This document shows, in pieces, positions 28,846 to 37,929 of a DNA stretch of 64,000 nucleotides. A program made the translations under genes and the position numbers. Source of the stretch: Aquimarina longa SW024 (GTDB lineage Bacteria; Bacteroidota; Bacteroidia; Flavobacteriales; Flavobacteriaceae); assembly GCF_001401755.1 (NCBI RefSeq), contig NZ_AVQK01000015.1, positions 184,310-248,309 on the forward strand, written 5' to 3'. Positions within the stretch are counted from its first letter, which is position 1. The number at the start of each line of letters is the position of its first letter. The notes under the pieces were generated by a model. That model saw only the letters and a list, made by a program, of their open reading frames with translations, searched no databases and was not told where the DNA came from.

Positions 28846-30525
28846 ATGAGTAATATACTTCTTTTAAAAAGAGATTCTATTTTATTATACGCTTTGTTGT
28901 TAGTAGTTTATCTCTCTGGACTCTGGATTCCATTAATGGAAAATGATTCTGCTCAGCATGCAACTATGGCGATGCGGATGTATCTAGAAAATGATTTTCT
29001 GAATATTTATAAAGCGGGTCATGATTATTTAGATAAACCTCATATGCATTTTTGGCTGGCAGCTTTGTCATTTAAGATGTTTGGGATTTCGCAATGGTCA
29101 TATCGAATCCCTGCACTTTTGTTTACGCTTTTAGGAGCATATTCCTGTAATCGGTTAGCAAAAGAATTTTATGGAGATAAAGCATCACATATAGCATCAT
29201 TAGTGTTCCTATCTAGTCAAGCAATTTTTCTATCTAATCACGATGTTCGGACTGATGCAGTACTTACAGGAGCAACTATTTTTGGAATTTGGCAATTGGT
29301 AGCGTATATAAATCATCGTAGTGTACAACATATTATTTTAGGAGCTATAGGAGTAGCTATTGCGTTTTCTACCAAGGGGCAATTAGGGGTTTTTATTTCT
29401 GGAGTATGTGTATTAAGTTATATCGCGTATAACCAAAAATGGAAAGTATTATGGTCTTGGAAAGTAGGGATAGGGATTTTAACTTTTATAGTAGCAATAA
29501 CACCAGTACTATATGCATATTATATACAGTTTGATCTTCATCCAGAGAAGTATGTTAATGGAGCATCTAATGTATCAGGAATACGTTTTATACTTTGGGA
29601 TCAGAGTTTTAATAGGCTAACAGGGTCAGGATTCGAACATACCAGTCCGGATTACTTCTTTTTCTTTCATACGTTATTATGGGCATTTTTACCTTGGTCA
29701 TTATTATTTTATATCGCTTTATTTACAAGGTTAAGAACGGTATTTACAACCAAGTTTAGATATCAAGATAATTTCGAAATTTTGACTTCAATAGGAGTTC
29801 TTATCGTGATGATTGTGATTAGCTTTTCAAAATTTAAGCTACCACATTATTTGAATAGTTTACTACCAGTAGGATCTGTATTAGTTGCGGGGTATATTAC
29901 TAGATTATTTCAGACGAATAGAGAGCGTATTGCAAAAAATATACTTAGGATACAATATGTTATTCTAACATTGGGAAGCATTGCCATTTTATTTTTAATA
30001 TTTTGGGCTTTTACAATGCCAAACGTAATTATCATTTTATGTTACCTATTATTAATTACGGGATTATGTTATGTTATAACAAAAACGATGAATCCATATC
30101 GGAAACTGGTGATAATCTCTGTCTACTTTATGGTTCTAATTAATTTTTGTTTAAATACCCAGTTTTATCCAAAACTACTATTATATCAAGCAGGAAATAA
30201 TGCCGCTAAAATTATTAAAACAGAGCAGATTAATCCAAATAGTGTTTTTATGCTTAATGGAAGACCAAGTTGGTCGTTAGATTTTTATACCAATAGAATT
30301 ACTCCAATAGTTGATATCAATACCATTTCAACAACAATGAAAACAGGGGATTGGTTGTTTTTATACGATAATCAATTAGAAAAATTAAAAGAACATACTA
30401 TATCTTGGAGTACAAAATATGAAATTAATCATTATCGAATTACCAGAGTAAAAGGATCTTTTCTTAATCCAAATACAAGAGACAATACTTTAGAAAAAGC
30501 CTATCTTTTAAAAATAATTAAGTAA
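28846..30525 (+). CDS. ArnT-like / GT83 membrane glycosyltransferase
   Basis: A 559-residue multi-pass membrane protein of the PMT/ArnT superfamily, transferring a sugar from a polyprenyl-phosphate donor to an envelope acceptor on the outer face of the inner membrane. The N-terminal loop after the first helix has the expected acidic site (LMENDSAQHA) followed by YLDKPHMHFWLAALSFKMFG, a hallmark of ArnT-like enzymes. About eleven hydrophobic segments follow, with a C-terminal soluble tail from about residue 455. Donor and acceptor are unknown. Divergent from the GT2-flippase pair, which plausibly makes and moves the donor. Confidence 0.9.
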   Translation: MSNILLLKRDSILLYALLLVVYLSGLWIPLMENDSAQHATMAMRMYLENDFLNIYKAGHDYLDKPHMHFWLAALSFKMFGISQWSYRIPALLFTLLGAYSCNRLAKEFYGDKASHIASLVFLSSQAIFLSNHDVRTDAVLTGATIFGIWQLVAYINHRSVQHIILGAIGVAIAFSTKGQLGVFISGVCVLSYIAYNQKWKVLWSWKVGIGILTFIVAITPVLYAYYIQFDLHPEKYVNGASNVSGIRFILWDQSFNRLTGSGFEHTSPDYFFFFHTLLWAFLPWSLLFYIALFTRLRTVFTTKFRYQDNFEILTSIGVLIVMIVISFSKFKLPHYLNSLLPVGSVLVAGYITRLFQTNRERIAKNILRIQYVILTLGSIAILFLIFWAFTMPNVIIILCYLLLITGLCYVITKTMNPYRKLVIISVYFMVLINFCLNTQFYPKLLLYQAGNNAAKIIKTEQINPNSVFMLNGRPSWSLDFYTNRITPIVDINTISTTMKTGDWLFLYDNQLEKLKEHTISWSTKYEINHYRITRVKGSFLNPNTRDNTLEKAYLLKIIK

Positions 30526-30589
30526 GACAATAGACGACTTCTTAATAGATATTAGCTATTGAAAGCATAGGAGAATGATATTACATGCT

Positions 30590-31660
30590 CTAAAGTATTG
30601 CTTTTTTAGAAGTATTAATAATACCAGTAGAGGTCTGTTGTTGTTTAAGCTCATAAGAAATATACCAGTTTACAAAGTGCTTAACACCAGTCTCTATATT
30701 TGTTTTTGGAATATATCCAACAGCATTAGTAATACTAGAGATATCTGCATACGTTTGTTGTACATCTCCTGGCTGCATAGGAAGAAATGTTTTTTTAGCA
30801 ATAGCTCCAACATGTTTCTCTATACAATTGATAAAATCCATTAATTTTACAGGAGTACTATTACCTATATTGTGTAAAGCATACGGAGCCTTCTTTGGAT
30901 CTATTATGGGGGGAGCTTCATTAACTTTTATAATACCATCAACAATATCATCGATATATGTAAAATCCCTTTCCATATCACCATTATTAAATATTTTTAA
31001 TGGTCTATTGTTAATGATAGCGTTTGTAAATAGCGATGGAGCCATATCTGGTCTTCCCCAAGGACCATAAACGGTAAAAAAGCGGAGTCCTGTAGTTGGG
31101 ATTTTATATAAATGGCTATAGGTATGTGCCATTAATTCGTTACTTTTTTTGGTAGCAGCATACAAGCTTATAGGCTTGTCTACATTATGATCTACAGAAA
31201 AAGGAACAGTTTTGTTATTACCATAAACAGAAGAACTAGAAGCATAGGTAAGATGTTTTACAGGATAATGTCTGCATGCCTCTAGGATATTAAAAAAACC
31301 ATCAATATTACTCTTTATATACGCATCTGGATTCTCAATACTATAGCGTACACCCGCTTGGGCAGCTAAATGGATTACAGTATCAAATTTTTCATCACGA
31401 AATAAATCCATAATAGCAGATTTCTGTGATAAATCCATTTTGATAAAACGAAATGCTTTAAACTTATGAGAATCAGTATATTCATTATCGAATATCTTAT
31501 CACGATCAATACCTATTTCGTTTAGTCGATCATATTTTAATGAAGTATTATAATACTCATTAATAGTATCAAAGCCCAATACATTATGACCTGATTGTAA
31601 CAGTTTTTTAATAGTATGAAATCCGATAAATCCAGCAGCACCTGTTACTAAAACTTTCAT
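30590..31660 (-). CDS. NAD-dependent sugar epimerase, UDP-glucuronate 4-epimerase type
   Basis: A 356-residue extended SDR enzyme. VTGAAGFIGFHT is the NAD-binding loop, GFDTINEYYNTSLKYDRL is typical of the glucuronate/galacturonate epimerase subgroup, LAAQAGVRYSIENPDAYI follows, then SSSSVYG, and the catalytic YAATKKSN. It likely supplies an activated uronic acid for envelope glycans. About 40 bp separates it from the phosphatase gene in the same direction. The exact sugar is inferred. Confidence 0.9.
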   Translation of the reverse strand: MKVLVTGAAGFIGFHTIKKLLQSGHNVLGFDTINEYYNTSLKYDRLNEIGIDRDKIFDNEYTDSHKFKAFRFIKMDLSQKSAIMDLFRDEKFDTVIHLAAQAGVRYSIENPDAYIKSNIDGFFNILEACRHYPVKHLTYASSSSVYGNNKTVPFSVDHNVDKPISLYAATKKSNELMAHTYSHLYKIPTTGLRFFTVYGPWGRPDMAPSLFTNAIINNRPLKIFNNGDMERDFTYIDDIVDGIIKVNEAPPIIDPKKAPYALHNIGNSTPVKLMDFINCIEKHVGAIAKKTFLPMQPGDVQQTYADISSITNAVGYIPKTNIETGVKHFVNWYISYELKQQQTSTGIINTSKKAIL

Positions 31661-31701
31661 AAATATTTGTTTAATGATTAACTAACCAAACTAGACATTT
31701 C

Positions 31702-32316
31702 TTATTTCTTAATCTCTTGGTTCTTTACCGTTGCGGACGAGGCATACTCATCATTTTTCTGGGAATCATATTTTTTTAACCACTCTCCTTTTGGAGTATT
31801 ATGATCAAAAGGACTAAGAAAAACAGGAATACGTGTTTTTAAACGAGCCTCTTCGTTAGAAAAATTTTCATATTCAACCCTGTATAAAGCACTATATAAA
31901 ACAGCTCTACCAGTTCCATGATGGCAATGTATAAGTATTGGATAGGAGATATCTTTATCTAATACATTAAAGAATTGCTCTAGATTTTCTTCACTAGGTA
32001 TTTGTTCTGAAGGAATATTGATATGCTTTACCCCTTTTACGCTTTCAACAGCTCTTTTTTCTTTCATTATATCCGAAGATAAGCTTGGATTTAAAGGGTC
32101 ACTAACATTTCCTATTCTAAGATCAATTACGGTTTTAATACCATATTCCTCTATATAATTACTAATTTTTTCTGGCGGTATAGCAGCAGATCGATATACT
32201 TTGTTTTCTGTTATTTCCGAAAATCGATAATCAACATGAACATGATAAACATATAAAGAAGTAAAAATAATAGCTACTCCTAAAATAGAAAAAATAAACC
32301 TCTTTGTAGTTTTCAT
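31702..32316 (-). CDS. Membrane-anchored dual-specificity/tyrosine phosphatase-like protein
   Basis: A 204-residue protein with an N-terminal hydrophobic anchor (residues 7-25) and a cysteine phosphatase domain. The P-loop reads HCHHGTGRAVLYS, satisfying C-x5-R, and a general-acid Asp candidate lies earlier. YRSAAIPPEKISNYIEEYGIKTVIDLR matches the start of bacterial DSP-type phosphatases. The anchor predicts a periplasmic domain, which is unusual for protein-tyrosine signalling and may point to a phospholipid or other phosphoester substrate. It lies beside envelope-glycan genes. Confidence 0.85.
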   Translation of the reverse strand: MKTTKRFIFSILGVAIIFTSLYVYHVHVDYRFSEITENKVYRSAAIPPEKISNYIEEYGIKTVIDLRIGNVSDPLNPSLSSDIMKEKRAVESVKGVKHINIPSEQIPSEENLEQFFNVLDKDISYPILIHCHHGTGRAVLYSALYRVEYENFSNEEARLKTRIPVFLSPFDHNTPKGEWLKKYDSQKNDEYASSATVKNQEIKK

Positions 32317-32547
32317 AAGTACTGTATTAGCAATGTCATTTCTCGAATGTATACATTTTTTTAGCTTAAAAAGAGGTGCTATAAAAAGCCTAATGATAAG
32401 ATAATGATATCGAAATATTATGAATGAGTATTCATGATTTTCATAACATAGGGATAATGATTTATTGATAAAACGCTGAAATTAAGTTGCTTGATTGGGG
32501 TGGGAAAGTAGAGACAACAATTAAAACTTAAAAAATGAGATTAGTTA

Positions 32548-33117
32548 TTATACTTTATATGAAGGTTTGTTTACTGTATTCCAATCCCATCGAATAATAT
32601 GCCATTTAATATTATTAACCTCGTAAGTGATCCATGTTTTAAAACCTATAGCATGATGTGCTTGTAATGATCGTAGATTATTTGCTGCCACCTCGGTGAT
32701 AAGCACATCATATTTTTCGTGTAATTCAATTCTCATTTTATAATATAAACCTCTAAAAACACCTTGTTTTCGATATGCTTTATCAACACATATTTGCCCC
32801 ATGATTACATAGCTAACATTCGTTTCTAATTGTGTATCAATTTTTAAAAACATAGGTTTTAAAATATCAATTTCATTTTTAAATTCTTGTGTCATGCAGA
32901 GTGCATACCCAATTACATTGTCTTCATCTTTGGCAATAATATGAGGTTGTTGATCATTCATTTTTGTAAGAGTAGTAAGATCGTGTTGCACTGAGACAAA
33001 ACCTTCTCTTTCTTTTTCTGTTTTAGAAATCGAAACAGGTAAGTTATTGTATTGCAGTGTTAGAATTTGCTGTAATTCTTTAGAAAAAGAAGCTCTAGTA
33101 TATATAATACTTTTCAT
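32548..33117 (-). CDS. GNAT-family N-acetyltransferase
   Basis: A 189-residue acetyltransferase. IIAKDEDNVIGYALCM is the beta4-like strand, and the acetyl-CoA loop appears as CVDKAYRKQGVFRGLYYKM (Q/R-x-x-G-x-G/A pattern, here R-K-Q-G-V-F). The C-terminal EVAANNLRSLQAHHAIGFK is typical. I placed the start at 33117 (MKSIIYTRASF), since the ATG at 33252 adds 45 residues with no family likeness in very AT-rich DNA. The substrate is unknown. Confidence 0.82.
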   Translation of the reverse strand: MKSIIYTRASFSKELQQILTLQYNNLPVSISKTEKEREGFVSVQHDLTTLTKMNDQQPHIIAKDEDNVIGYALCMTQEFKNEIDILKPMFLKIDTQLETNVSYVIMGQICVDKAYRKQGVFRGLYYKMRIELHEKYDVLITEVAANNLRSLQAHHAIGFKTWITYEVNNIKWHIIRWDWNTVNKPSYKV

Positions 33118-33383
33118 TGTAATCGATATAGTGTAATTAGAATGATGAAATTTTGAAAGTACAATAAAAGCTAACGCTTTCCTAATGTAGTTTATTGATA
33201 AATAGTTTTGTAGATGAATTTTTAATAGGTATAGATAATATTCATAATACAAATCTAAAGGAGGCTTGCCATGAGGCTATTGATTTTATAAGTAGAAGTC
33301 CTATTTCGACACTAGCGATCTTAATACAACCTATATAATTCCGTATTTTTACCCCAGTTAAGATCAAAAACGTACCAATACAG

Positions 33384-35048
33384 ATGCAATCAAAATATAT
33401 CTATCCCTTTACTGCCATCCCAGATCAGGAAGATCTAAAATTATGTTTAATCCTCAATCTAGTAGATCCAAGTATTGGTGGAGTGTTGGCAACAGGAGAT
33501 AAAGGAACAGCTAAGACGACTATGGTACGTGGATTAAGTCAATTGATGGGAGAAGATTTTCCGTTTGTAAATCTACCTATTGGAGCTACTGAGGATAGAG
33601 TATTAGGGAGTATCAATCTAGAGGCATTAATCAACCAAAAAATTACAATTGTCGATAAAGGACTATTGGCACAGGCGCATCAAGGATTTTTGTATATCGA
33701 TGAGATAAATTTACTTAACGATTATCTGATGGATGTATTGTTAGATGCCTCTGCAATGGGAGGATATCATCTAGAGCGAGAAGGGATTTCTCAATGGATG
33801 GATAGTCGTTTTTGTCTTGTTGGTACGATGAACCCCGAAGAAGGAGCTTTACGTCCACAACTACTAGATCGATTTGGACTAAGTGTTACAATACACACTC
33901 CAAAAGAAATAAAAACACGTACCAAAATAGCCATGCAGCGCCTTAGTTTTGATAGTGATCCTATTGCGTTTTATAAACAATTTGAAAAAGAAGAAGAAAG
34001 TATCAAAGCTCAGGTGTTATTAGCCAAAGAACGATTGAATAGCATACAAATCTCTGAAGCTATACAACAGCAATGTGCAGAACTCACTATTGCTAATCAG
34101 GTAGAAGGAATGCGGGCAGATATTTTATTGTTAAAAACAGCAAGAGCTTATGCTGCATATCATAATCAGAAGGAAGTAACTACAGAGATGGTAGCTATCA
34201 TTGCTCCATTTGTATTACAGCATCGAGCAAAAGAATACACACCACCATCTGATCAAAATAAAGAAGAGTCTTCAGATCAGGAGCATCAAAATTCTAAGGA
34301 AGAAACCACTACTCAAAACAGAGAAAATACTACCTCATTTCAGTTGCCAAAAGCCGTACAACAAGGATTGAAATTTTCGGCAACCCAAGCCACCAAAAAA
34401 CAAGAAATTAGGTTGGAGACCTCACAAAAACTACAAGAAGTGTCACACTCTGTACAGAAGCAATCAGAAGTTTCTGTAGTACAATCTGTAAAAAACTACC
34501 TTAGTACAGGTCGATTTACAACTATATATAAACATATAACAGAGAAAGCAGTAGCACGAATTATATTTCTGGTAGATACCAGTGCCTCAATGGCGGTAGA
34601 TCAGCAAATGGGGTATATCAAAGGGATTATAGAAAAAACTATTGATTCACATCCGATGCAAAAAGTACACTATGCAATTGTAGGTTTACAAGATACCACC
34701 GCAAAAGTTATTCAGGAGTTTACGACCAATGTACAGCAGATTTTTGATATAAATTACCAATTAAAAACAGGAGGTAAAACCAATCTAGGAGCAGCTTTCT
34801 TAAAAGTATATGAATTGTTACGATCTGTACATATACAAACCATCCAATTATTCGTTTTTACAGATGGAAAAGTTAATACAGGAGCGGCACAACCATTTCA
34901 ATATGCTGTAGAAACCTATAAGAAATACCTCTCTAGAATCTCTAAAGCTACAATTGTAGATACTGAAAAGGGTTTTGTAAGACTAGGTAAAGCGCAACAA
35001 TTGGCACAACAGTTACGACTTACGTATACCACAATTTCTGATTTTTGA
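33384..35048 (+). CDS. AAA+ and VWA fusion protein, magnesium-chelatase ChlI/ChlD-like
   Basis: A 554-residue cytoplasmic protein. The N-terminal AAA+ module resembles ChlI/BchI: Walker A GDKGTAKTTMV near residues 38-48, GSINLEALINQK, Walker B FLYIDEINLL, and GTMNPEEGALRPQLLDRFGL. An acidic/Gln-rich linker at about residues 285-345 leads to a VWA domain with the MIDAS motif DTSAS (LVDTSASMA) near residues 397-405, TGGKTNLG, and FTDGKVN. This is the I-D fusion seen in chelatase-like proteins. No ChlH or CobN subunit is in the window, so it may be a stand-alone chaperone-like ATPase. The LuxR regulator follows after 64 bp. Confidence 0.88.
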   Translation: MQSKYIYPFTAIPDQEDLKLCLILNLVDPSIGGVLATGDKGTAKTTMVRGLSQLMGEDFPFVNLPIGATEDRVLGSINLEALINQKITIVDKGLLAQAHQGFLYIDEINLLNDYLMDVLLDASAMGGYHLEREGISQWMDSRFCLVGTMNPEEGALRPQLLDRFGLSVTIHTPKEIKTRTKIAMQRLSFDSDPIAFYKQFEKEEESIKAQVLLAKERLNSIQISEAIQQQCAELTIANQVEGMRADILLLKTARAYAAYHNQKEVTTEMVAIIAPFVLQHRAKEYTPPSDQNKEESSDQEHQNSKEETTTQNRENTTSFQLPKAVQQGLKFSATQATKKQEIRLETSQKLQEVSHSVQKQSEVSVVQSVKNYLSTGRFTTIYKHITEKAVARIIFLVDTSASMAVDQQMGYIKGIIEKTIDSHPMQKVHYAIVGLQDTTAKVIQEFTTNVQQIFDINYQLKTGGKTNLGAAFLKVYELLRSVHIQTIQLFVFTDGKVNTGAAQPFQYAVETYKKYLSRISKATIVDTEKGFVRLGKAQQLAQQLRLTYTTISDF

Positions 35049-35112
35049 TACGTAATGATTATAGTATAAGCTAAAATTTAAACACAACAATATGAATATA
35101 TAAGAAAGTAAT

Positions 35113-35985
35113 ATGGAAGTGTTAGAAGTGATATTATTGGCATTAGCATATACCTTAAGTATCATCGCTTTATTCTTAGAATTAATATGCTATACCCGAA
35201 AGATAGAAACACTCGAAACTATTTTTTTTACCATTTCATTACTACTATTGATGGTCACAATATCCATTGCAAACTTTTGGCAATTAGATAAACCTGTTAC
35301 TAAAACTCATGTTTTAGTACTCATCTCTATGATATTTGTAGGATTGGCTACGCCTTTAAGCATTTTTCCTGATAGACAAATATCAATAAAACCAGTAGTA
35401 AAAAAAATACTTATCGGCATCTCGGCTTTAATGATTGCACTAACAGTAACAGACTATTTTTTTAAATTATCTGCTATAATAGAAAGTAGTGTTTATATCT
35501 ACCTGTTTCTTTCGGTTGCGTGTTCTATGATTTTGATAAGAAAGACAAAACCAATTGCAAGGGTAGTGCATAGAGAAAAAGTAGCAAGAATAACAACCGT
35601 TGTTTGTTTGATTATTTTACCCATTACACTATTTGTAGACTCTTTTCCTGAGAAAATTTTTAGGTTAGATTCAGAAAATATTAGAGTAGGGTTTACACTA
35701 CCTCTTTTTTTTATATTCTTATTTGTTTATAAAATAAAAGACGATATTAATCGATTATCTCTATTTAAATCTAAAAACGAAATCAAATCTCAAAATCTAA
35801 AAAACTATTCTTTTACCAAGAGAGAATTAGAGGTTGTACATCTTATCGTAAAAGGAAACACATATAATCAGATAGCAGAACAATTATTTATATCTATGCC
35901 TACAGTAAAGACGCACATAACCAATATTTACAAAAAAGCGAAAGTAAATAATAAGGTCGAGCTAATTCATTTATTACTGCATTAG
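35113..35985 (+). CDS. Seven-transmembrane LuxR-type transcriptional regulator
   Basis: A 290-residue protein with seven hydrophobic segments over about residues 1-215, then a C-terminal LuxR/NarL helix-turn-helix at about 230-288 (FTKRELEVVHLIVKGNTYNQIAEQLFISMPTVKTHITNIYKKA). It has no receiver or ligand-binding domain in the cytoplasm, so the membrane part must sense the signal or anchor the DNA-binding domain. Such membrane-embedded regulators occur in Flavobacteria but their signals are mostly unknown. It may be co-transcribed with the AAA-VWA gene. A large hairpin follows at 36080. Confidence 0.85.
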   Translation: MEVLEVILLALAYTLSIIALFLELICYTRKIETLETIFFTISLLLLMVTISIANFWQLDKPVTKTHVLVLISMIFVGLATPLSIFPDRQISIKPVVKKILIGISALMIALTVTDYFFKLSAIIESSVYIYLFLSVACSMILIRKTKPIARVVHREKVARITTVVCLIILPITLFVDSFPEKIFRLDSENIRVGFTLPLFFIFLFVYKIKDDINRLSLFKSKNEIKSQNLKNYSFTKRELEVVHLIVKGNTYNQIAEQLFISMPTVKTHITNIYKKAKVNNKVELIHLLLH

Positions 35986-36079
35986 TACCAGTTTGAGATA
36001 CTAGATACTGATATAAAAAATTAAAAAGGTATTATTTAGAGGGTATGTTATATAACTATCTTTCTAAGAATAAACGTTT

Positions 36080-36118
36080 CCTAGATTATGAAATAGACTT
36101 TCTATTCCATAATCTAGG
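36080..36118. terminator. Long hairpin between convergent genes
   Basis: CCTAGATTATGAAATAGA (36080-36097) pairs with TCTATTCCATAATCTAGG (36101-36118) with one mismatch and a 3-base loop. It lies between the 35985 stop (plus) and the 36130 stop (minus). T-runs are weak, so it may work as a shared bidirectional terminator or RNA end. Confidence 0.6.
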
Positions 36119-36129
36119 TTAAAAAACGA

Positions 36130-37041
36130 TTATAACCCTGTTGCTACAGTAGACAATTTATCTAATGCTCCTGCAATAGTAGTTAGTATATTATCATTAT
36201 TCGTTATTTTATGACGGCTTTTTAGAAAAACCGGATCGTTGTATGATACCATCACTTTACCATTATTATCCTCCCAAACCAAAAATTTCTGAGGTAGATC
36301 AATTCCTGTATTTTGTGCATTTTGCATTAAAGGAGTTCCTAAGTTAGGGTTTCCAAAAATGATAAGCCGAGTAGGATTTAATTGCATATTAACAGATGCA
36401 GCATTTTCCTGATGATTTAGTTCTGCAATAAGTTTTAGATTTTCATTTCCTTTAATAGCGGTTAATAAGGCATTATAAGTCTCTTCAAATTTTTTGGTGC
36501 TCGTTTTGGTAATAATACCTTCTCCCTTAGTAATAGATTCCGCATTATTAGATGTAAAAGAAGTATCACCTACAGTATTTGTAAAATTAGTAAGTGCAGT
36601 ATGTATCGTATTTAGTGCTTTACTATCTTTTAGTCCATGTCTGGCTTTGAGGTAAGATGTGTTATTAAATCCGACTCTAACAGTATTCTTAGGATCTTTC
36701 CAGATAAATAGTTTTTGAGGTAGATCTAATCCAACTAATTGGTTCGCTTGCATTAAAGGTGTTCCTAGTGATGGGTTTCCAAAAAAAATAACCTTAGTAC
36801 TGTCCAATTTTTTCTCAATAGAGGCAGCATTAGTGCTATGATTTACTTGAGCAACAATACCCACAGGTCTAGCCAATTCTAAAGCATTTACAATAGTAGC
36901 ATCAGTAGTTTTAAAATCTTTAGTCGATTTACTATAAGTTACTCCTACGATATCTATTGTATTTGGATTAGTAGTGTCATCATCATTTTTACAGGATAAA
37001 AGCAATAAAGTGCAGATAAATATATTAGAAAACATTTTCAT
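36130..37041 (-). CDS. Lipoprotein with two tandem DUF302 domains
   Basis: A 303-residue lipoprotein: the lipobox is LLLLSCKN (Cys about residue 17) followed by an acidic linker. Two DUF302 copies lie at about residues 40-150 and 190-300, each with the sequence F-F/I-G-N-P-x-L-G-T-P-L-M-Q and (G/D)LDLPQK-F-(I/V)-W. Both repeats retain the same core, so the duplication is recent or under constraint. DUF302 proteins have been linked to periplasmic and metal-related roles, but no function is settled. I chose the start at 37041 because the longer ORF places 19 non-signal residues in front. Confidence 0.85.
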   Translation of the reverse strand: MKMFSNIFICTLLLLSCKNDDDTTNPNTIDIVGVTYSKSTKDFKTTDATIVNALELARPVGIVAQVNHSTNAASIEKKLDSTKVIFFGNPSLGTPLMQANQLVGLDLPQKLFIWKDPKNTVRVGFNNTSYLKARHGLKDSKALNTIHTALTNFTNTVGDTSFTSNNAESITKGEGIITKTSTKKFEETYNALLTAIKGNENLKLIAELNHQENAASVNMQLNPTRLIIFGNPNLGTPLMQNAQNTGIDLPQKFLVWEDNNGKVMVSYNDPVFLKSRHKITNNDNILTTIAGALDKLSTVATGL

Positions 37042-37579
37042 AGTTTTTGGGTTTATAAGAGTAAAGGTTAAAAAAAACGTATTGCAGTATAACATCAAGA
37101 AGATGATTTTTATTTTTGCGTTATGATAAGATTAACGCCGTCTGTTATGCCTTTAAGATTTAATTATAAAAACAAATCTAAAGGTGAGCTCGCTCCGAGG
37201 TTGTTGATTTTATGTTCAACAACCTTAATAGTATCTTTTTTAGGTTAAACGTTTACCCTTTGCGATACAAATTTTAACCATCCAGACCTTACAATAGGTC
37301 TCTGAGACCCTATGACGGGTCTTTTTGACGAAGTGTTTAACGAGTACCTCTCAATTTTTAATACAGGAGGTTAAAATTTCAACTCTTTACCTTAAAAATT
37401 TAACCTCAAAGGCTGAATTTTTAAGGGGCATTATTAAAAATCCCACTCTTAGAGTTAAACGGAGCGTCTTTTTGACCCATCGGAACGTCTTTTGGATTAA
37501 ACAAGAGGTAATAGATCTTGAATCATTACTTTCTATAAAATCTAGATTTTTCTGAGTTATCACCCACTTTTCAATAAAA
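37042..37579. other. Gene-free region rich in hairpins and repeats
   Basis: About 540 bases upstream of the acidic-peptide promoter with no convincing gene. A 10-bp hairpin AGGTTGTTGA (37198-37207) with TCAACAACCT (37216-37225) is followed by a T-run 15 bases later. GGTCTC-T-GAGACC stands at 37298-37310, and AGACCC...GGGTCT with TTTT forms a terminator-like structure at 37305-37326. An imperfect inverted repeat GAGGTTAAAATTT...AATTTAACCTC spans 37367-37409. GTCTTTTTGAC occurs twice, near 37319 and 37469. It may hold a small structured RNA or a decayed mobile element. Confidence 0.45.
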
Positions 37580-37652
37580 ATCCACAGAACTAAGGATACA
37601 ATACACATATTTCTGACGATTGTGCTGCACTCTGATATAGTAGAGATTTGTA
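37580..37652 (+). promoter_or_regulatory. Regulon promoter 1 (acidic peptide and two-component system)
   Basis: An 18-bp element ATCCACAGAACTAAGGAT (37580-37597), then CTGACGATTG (37613-37622), whose ATTG sits at the -33 position, then GAGATTTGTA (37643-37652) as a degenerate -7 box. The same three parts recur with a total span of 72-73 bases at 40843-40914 and 48219-48291. The palindrome is less perfect here than in the other two copies. The start codon at 37681 follows 28 bases later. Confidence 0.65.
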
Positions 37653-37680
37653 GTGTTAAATAATTTTAAACTATAATAAC

Positions 37681-37836
37681 ATGAAAAACAAGAAAACAAC
37701 TAACGTACAACCAGAAAAGTCTAAACTATTTATCGACCCTAAAGATGTAGACATTCCAAAACCTGATGGAGAGACCATAAGTTCTAATGAAGAAGATGAA
37801 GAAAATGATAAACCTGGGGGAAATATCTTCAAATAG
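37681..37836 (+). CDS. Small acidic peptide preceding the sensor kinase
   Basis: A 51-residue peptide starting MKNKKTTNVQPEKSK and ending with an acidic stretch (SSNEEDEEND) and KPGGNIFK. It lies directly behind the shared promoter and 93 bp before the kinase start, with an A-rich stretch before its ATG. No hydrophobic segment or known domain. Its position as first gene of the transcript and its codon pattern make it likely real. It could be a signalling or leader peptide; no function is assigned. Confidence 0.6.
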   Translation: MKNKKTTNVQPEKSKLFIDPKDVDIPKPDGETISSNEEDEENDKPGGNIFK

Positions 37837-37929
37837 AAGATGAAATATAAGAGGCTTTCTATATCTTTAAAACAGAATAGAGAGCCTTTTATCTCTTTCT
37901 TTATTAACCACATAAATATAATTTACTAC

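Noticed and set aside
30575..30844. Plus-strand frame within the epimerase gene
   Set aside because: Antisense shadow of a well-supported epimerase; protein is Cys/Ser/Ile-rich without pattern.
33118..33252. N-terminal extension of the GNAT acetyltransferase
   Set aside because: 45 residues rich in Ile/Tyr/Leu with no family likeness; the ATG at 33117 matches the usual domain start.
37325..37608. Overlapping plus and minus frames of 73-76 codons
   Set aside because: They need TTG-type starts, have no ribosome-binding context, overlap each other, and sit in hairpin-rich DNA just before the shared promoter. No protein-like pattern.
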